Assembly (NCBI GenBank): GCA_964641965.1
Contig: CAZXLD010000004.1
Span: 124,001 to 188,000 of the forward strand
DNA: 64,000 bases
Direction: 5' to 3'
Source of the DNA: JAJDFU01 sp964641965
GTDB lineage: Bacteria; Bacteroidota; Bacteroidia; Chitinophagales; Saprospiraceae
A program made the position numbers and the translations under genes. The number at the start of each line of letters is the position of its first letter. Position 1 is the first letter of the stretch. Positions 61,986 through 64,000 of this stretch are shown here, piece by piece. The notes under the pieces are model-generated. The model was not told where the DNA came from and did not search any database. It saw only the letters and a list, made by a program, of their open reading frames with translations.

Positions 61986-63278
61986 CTATCTGAGTCGAGT
62001 GCCAAACTTGAGAAACAACAGCTGCTGAATCAGGCCCCTACCGATCATAAAGATCAGTAAAGCGGCCCAGAGGCCATGGTTTTCAAACCTGTTGGCTAAT
62101 AGTAAATAGGCAACCACAAAAAATAACACCGCCACAAGCATGCTATTGCGCATGGACCTGGAAGCGGTTAATCCGATAAAAACACCATCCCACAAATAAC
62201 AGGGGGTACTCAACAAAGGGAAAAGAACCATCCAAACCAAAAAGGGGAGGGTAGCGTCGACGACTTCCTGCTGATTCGTAAATAACCACAAAAGGGCCTT
62301 CCCCCCAAATCCATACAGCAAGGCATATCCCAAAGCCAGCCCCATGCCCCAGCCGAAAGCCAGAGCTATTGCTTTTCGGGTAGCAGAATCGTCTTTTTTT
62401 CCTGCATATTTTCCGACCAAACTCTCGGTAGCGAAAGCAAAGCCATCTACGCCATAAGACATCCAATTCAGGAATTGCAAGAGGATCACATTGGCAGCCA
62501 AAATCAGCTCCCCATAGGTGGCAGATTGGCTGTAGAAAAACCCAAATGCCAAGGTGAGGCAAAGAGTTCGGATAAAGATATCGGAATTGAGTCTTAAAAA
62601 CTTCAGAAAGGCCTCCTTTGCCAATACCGCTTTCTGAATAGCCCAACCTGCTGCACTTCGATACCGAACCAGGATCAGGCCAACACCTGCAGAGAAGCCT
62701 AAGTATTGAGCGATAAGCGTGCCCCAGGCAACTCCTCGAACTTCCCATCCCATGACTTGCACTAACCAATAGCTCAAAACGATATTGACCCCATTGACCA
62801 ACAGGGTCAGCACCAGCGGATAAACTGCATTCTGCAAGCCGAAAAACCATCCCATTATGACGTATAGCCCCAGTGTGGCAGGAGCAGCCCAAACCCGAAT
62901 AAAAAAGTAATCGCCTACCAATTCAATCTGACCGGTAGGCACATTTAGCAGAAAAAAGGAAAGCTTGGCTAGAGGTATTTGTAAAAGCAGGATCAACCCA
63001 GCGAGCGAACCAGCCAAAAAAAGAGCTCTACCCAGGGTAAAGCCGGTTTCGGCCGAATCATCTGCCCCATAGGCTTGAGCTGTCAGCCCCGTCGTCCCCA
63101 TCCGGAGAAACCCGAAATTCCAGTAGACCAAATTAAAAATCATAGCGCCAAGCCCAACCGCACCAATGTGCGCCGCCGACAACCGCCCCATCAATGCCGT
63201 ATCAACCGAACTCAAAAGAGGGACGGAGATATTACTCAGAATATTGGGAATGGCCAGGCGAAGAATTTCCTTGTTCAT
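61986..63278 (-). CDS. MATE-family multidrug efflux transporter (DinF-like)
   Basis: 430 residues with 12 hydrophobic helices in two repeated halves, the MATE layout. Seen: the start MNKEILRLAIPNILSNISVP, SSVDTALMGRLSAAHIGAVG in the first repeat and SYGVDGFAFATESLVGKYAG in the second. The length and the DinF-like motifs place it among Na+- or H+-driven drug exporters of the inner membrane; the substrate is unknown. Confidence 0.88.
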   Translation of the reverse strand: MNKEILRLAIPNILSNISVPLLSSVDTALMGRLSAAHIGAVGLGAMIFNLVYWNFGFLRMGTTGLTAQAYGADDSAETGFTLGRALFLAGSLAGLILLLQIPLAKLSFFLLNVPTGQIELVGDYFFIRVWAAPATLGLYVIMGWFFGLQNAVYPLVLTLLVNGVNIVLSYWLVQVMGWEVRGVAWGTLIAQYLGFSAGVGLILVRYRSAAGWAIQKAVLAKEAFLKFLRLNSDIFIRTLCLTLAFGFFYSQSATYGELILAANVILLQFLNWMSYGVDGFAFATESLVGKYAGKKDDSATRKAIALAFGWGMGLALGYALLYGFGGKALLWLFTNQQEVVDATLPFLVWMVLFPLLSTPCYLWDGVFIGLTASRSMRNSMLVAVLFFVVAYLLLANRFENHGLWAALLIFMIGRGLIQQLLFLKFGTRLR

Positions 63279-63345
63279 GAACGGCTGTAAAAGGAGCGCC
63301 TAAATTAACAAACCATCGAGGATTGGCCATTTTTACCATCGGTCT

Positions 63346-63924
63346 TTAAGTACGGGCCTCTCTGGTCCACTCCTTGCTAAAATGCTCCCGGTCTTTCCCA
63401 CTGGCAAATTTCTTAGCATTGTATTCCGCCGTCTTCCCTTTAGGTATGGAAAGCGATTCCCAGTCTTCTCCTTTGAAATGTTTGGCTAGGTAAACGATTT
63501 GCCCGACATGGTAACTGTAATGCCCTAGTTGCCGCTGCAAAGCCTCTAGCACAGTGTGTCCTTGGTTGCGGATATAAACGATGGTTTCCATCTGTTGGGG
63601 AGTCAGCTGATCCAAGGTATCGAAAACTACGGCCCAACCGGCCTCCCAGGCCTGTAACACGGCTTCTTTGGTTGGAAGGGTATCCTGAAATTCGGCATCC
63701 CGTTCACGCCACTCCTTTTCTCCATCGGTGGTAAGAAAATCGGTGAAACGGGAACGCATATTTCCATGCAGGTGTTTGACCAGGACCGCGATCGAATTAC
63801 TTTCTGGATCGAGCGTACGTTGAAGATCCGATTCTTCCAATTGCGCGATTGCTCCTTCACCCAATTTTTTATAATAATGAAATAGAAGGATCGTGCTTTC
63901 GAGAAAATGCGGAGTTGTTGCCAT
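63346..63924 (-). CDS. DinB-superfamily protein (DUF1572)
   Basis: 192 residues from the ATG at 63924. The four-helix DinB fold carries three metal His: HLHGNM near residue 52, and GHYSYHVGQIVYLAKHF around 140. The segments ESTILLFHYYKKLGEGAIAQ and LDPESNSIAVLVKHLHGNMR fit DUF1572, a Bacteroidota/Firmicutes subfamily of unknown reaction, often likened to thiol transferases of the bacillithiol group. An ATG at 63951 would add nine residues. Confidence 0.82.
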   Translation of the reverse strand: MATTPHFLESTILLFHYYKKLGEGAIAQLEESDLQRTLDPESNSIAVLVKHLHGNMRSRFTDFLTTDGEKEWRERDAEFQDTLPTKEAVLQAWEAGWAVVFDTLDQLTPQQMETIVYIRNQGHTVLEALQRQLGHYSYHVGQIVYLAKHFKGEDWESLSIPKGKTAEYNAKKFASGKDREHFSKEWTREART

Positions 63925-64000
63925 TAATTTAGAGTTTATAACCCCCAACAAACGATTGGTTAGGAGTTGAATAGCATAATAAAAGGAATCCGATAATAAG

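Noticed and set aside
1..64000. tRNA, rRNA, CRISPR, prophage or IS element
   Set aside because: No cloverleaf, repeat-spacer pattern, integrase, transposase or terminal inverted repeats were seen; but the tRNA check was by eye only.

Overview
The window looks like chromosomal DNA of a Bacteroidota bacterium, most likely from the Saprospiria/Lewinella side of the phylum. The pointers are a C-terminal type IX secretion sorting domain on a thermolysin-like protease, a LytTR regulator with a TPR histidine kinase, a Porin_10-type barrel, many lipoproteins, start codons without Shine-Dalgarno sequences, and several matches to the Bacteroidota -7 promoter box TAnnTTTG. The genus is inferred, not shown. 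No tRNA, rRNA, CRISPR array, phage or insertion sequence was seen.

Layout. 0.1-4.8 kb: a frameshifted secreted M4 protease, two small exported proteins and a Nudix hydrolase. 5-9 kb: a PLP enzyme of the cysteine synthase fold, a fatty acid hydroxylase and a sodium:solute symporter with a tiny membrane partner. 9.1-20 kb: a PIG-L deacetylase divergent from a GH57/DUF3536 protein, an LpxH-like phosphoesterase, a porin, fabI and recN. 20-27 kb: lipoprotein, sodA, fumC, an RRM protein, and a zincin-like lipoprotein translationally coupled to pbpC. 27.1-30.2 kb: a cytosolic TPR histidine kinase and a LytTR response regulator separated by a 48-residue double-glycine leader peptide gene that has its own promoter and terminator. 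30.3-36 kb: potassium channel, DoxX protein, FAD dehydrogenase, kdsA and a membrane-anchored phosphoesterase. 36-38.1 kb: a fasciclin protein divergent from an ECF sigma/anti-sigma pair. 38.6-50.4 kb: lepA, an OmpA protein, lipoproteins, a Nudix-type regulator, ComEA-like and ComEC DNA-uptake genes, a class III cyclase, GNAT and YraN. 50.5-55.4 kb: two intergenic regions with signs of small transcripts, an orphan NarL-type regulator lacking its phosphorylatable Asp, an LpxL-like acyltransferase and a FadH-like reductase. 55.4-64 kb: a large outer-membrane barrel candidate, an M16 protease, a MATE transporter and a DinB/DUF1572 protein.

Most genes are envelope-related or core metabolism. The most interesting locus is the response regulator - GG-leader peptide - TPR kinase cluster at 27.1-30.2 kb, which resembles a peptide-signalling or RiPP-control module. 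Next are a candidate small RNA at 55.17-55.30 kb and a terminator-associated mini-ORF at 50.5-50.6 kb.
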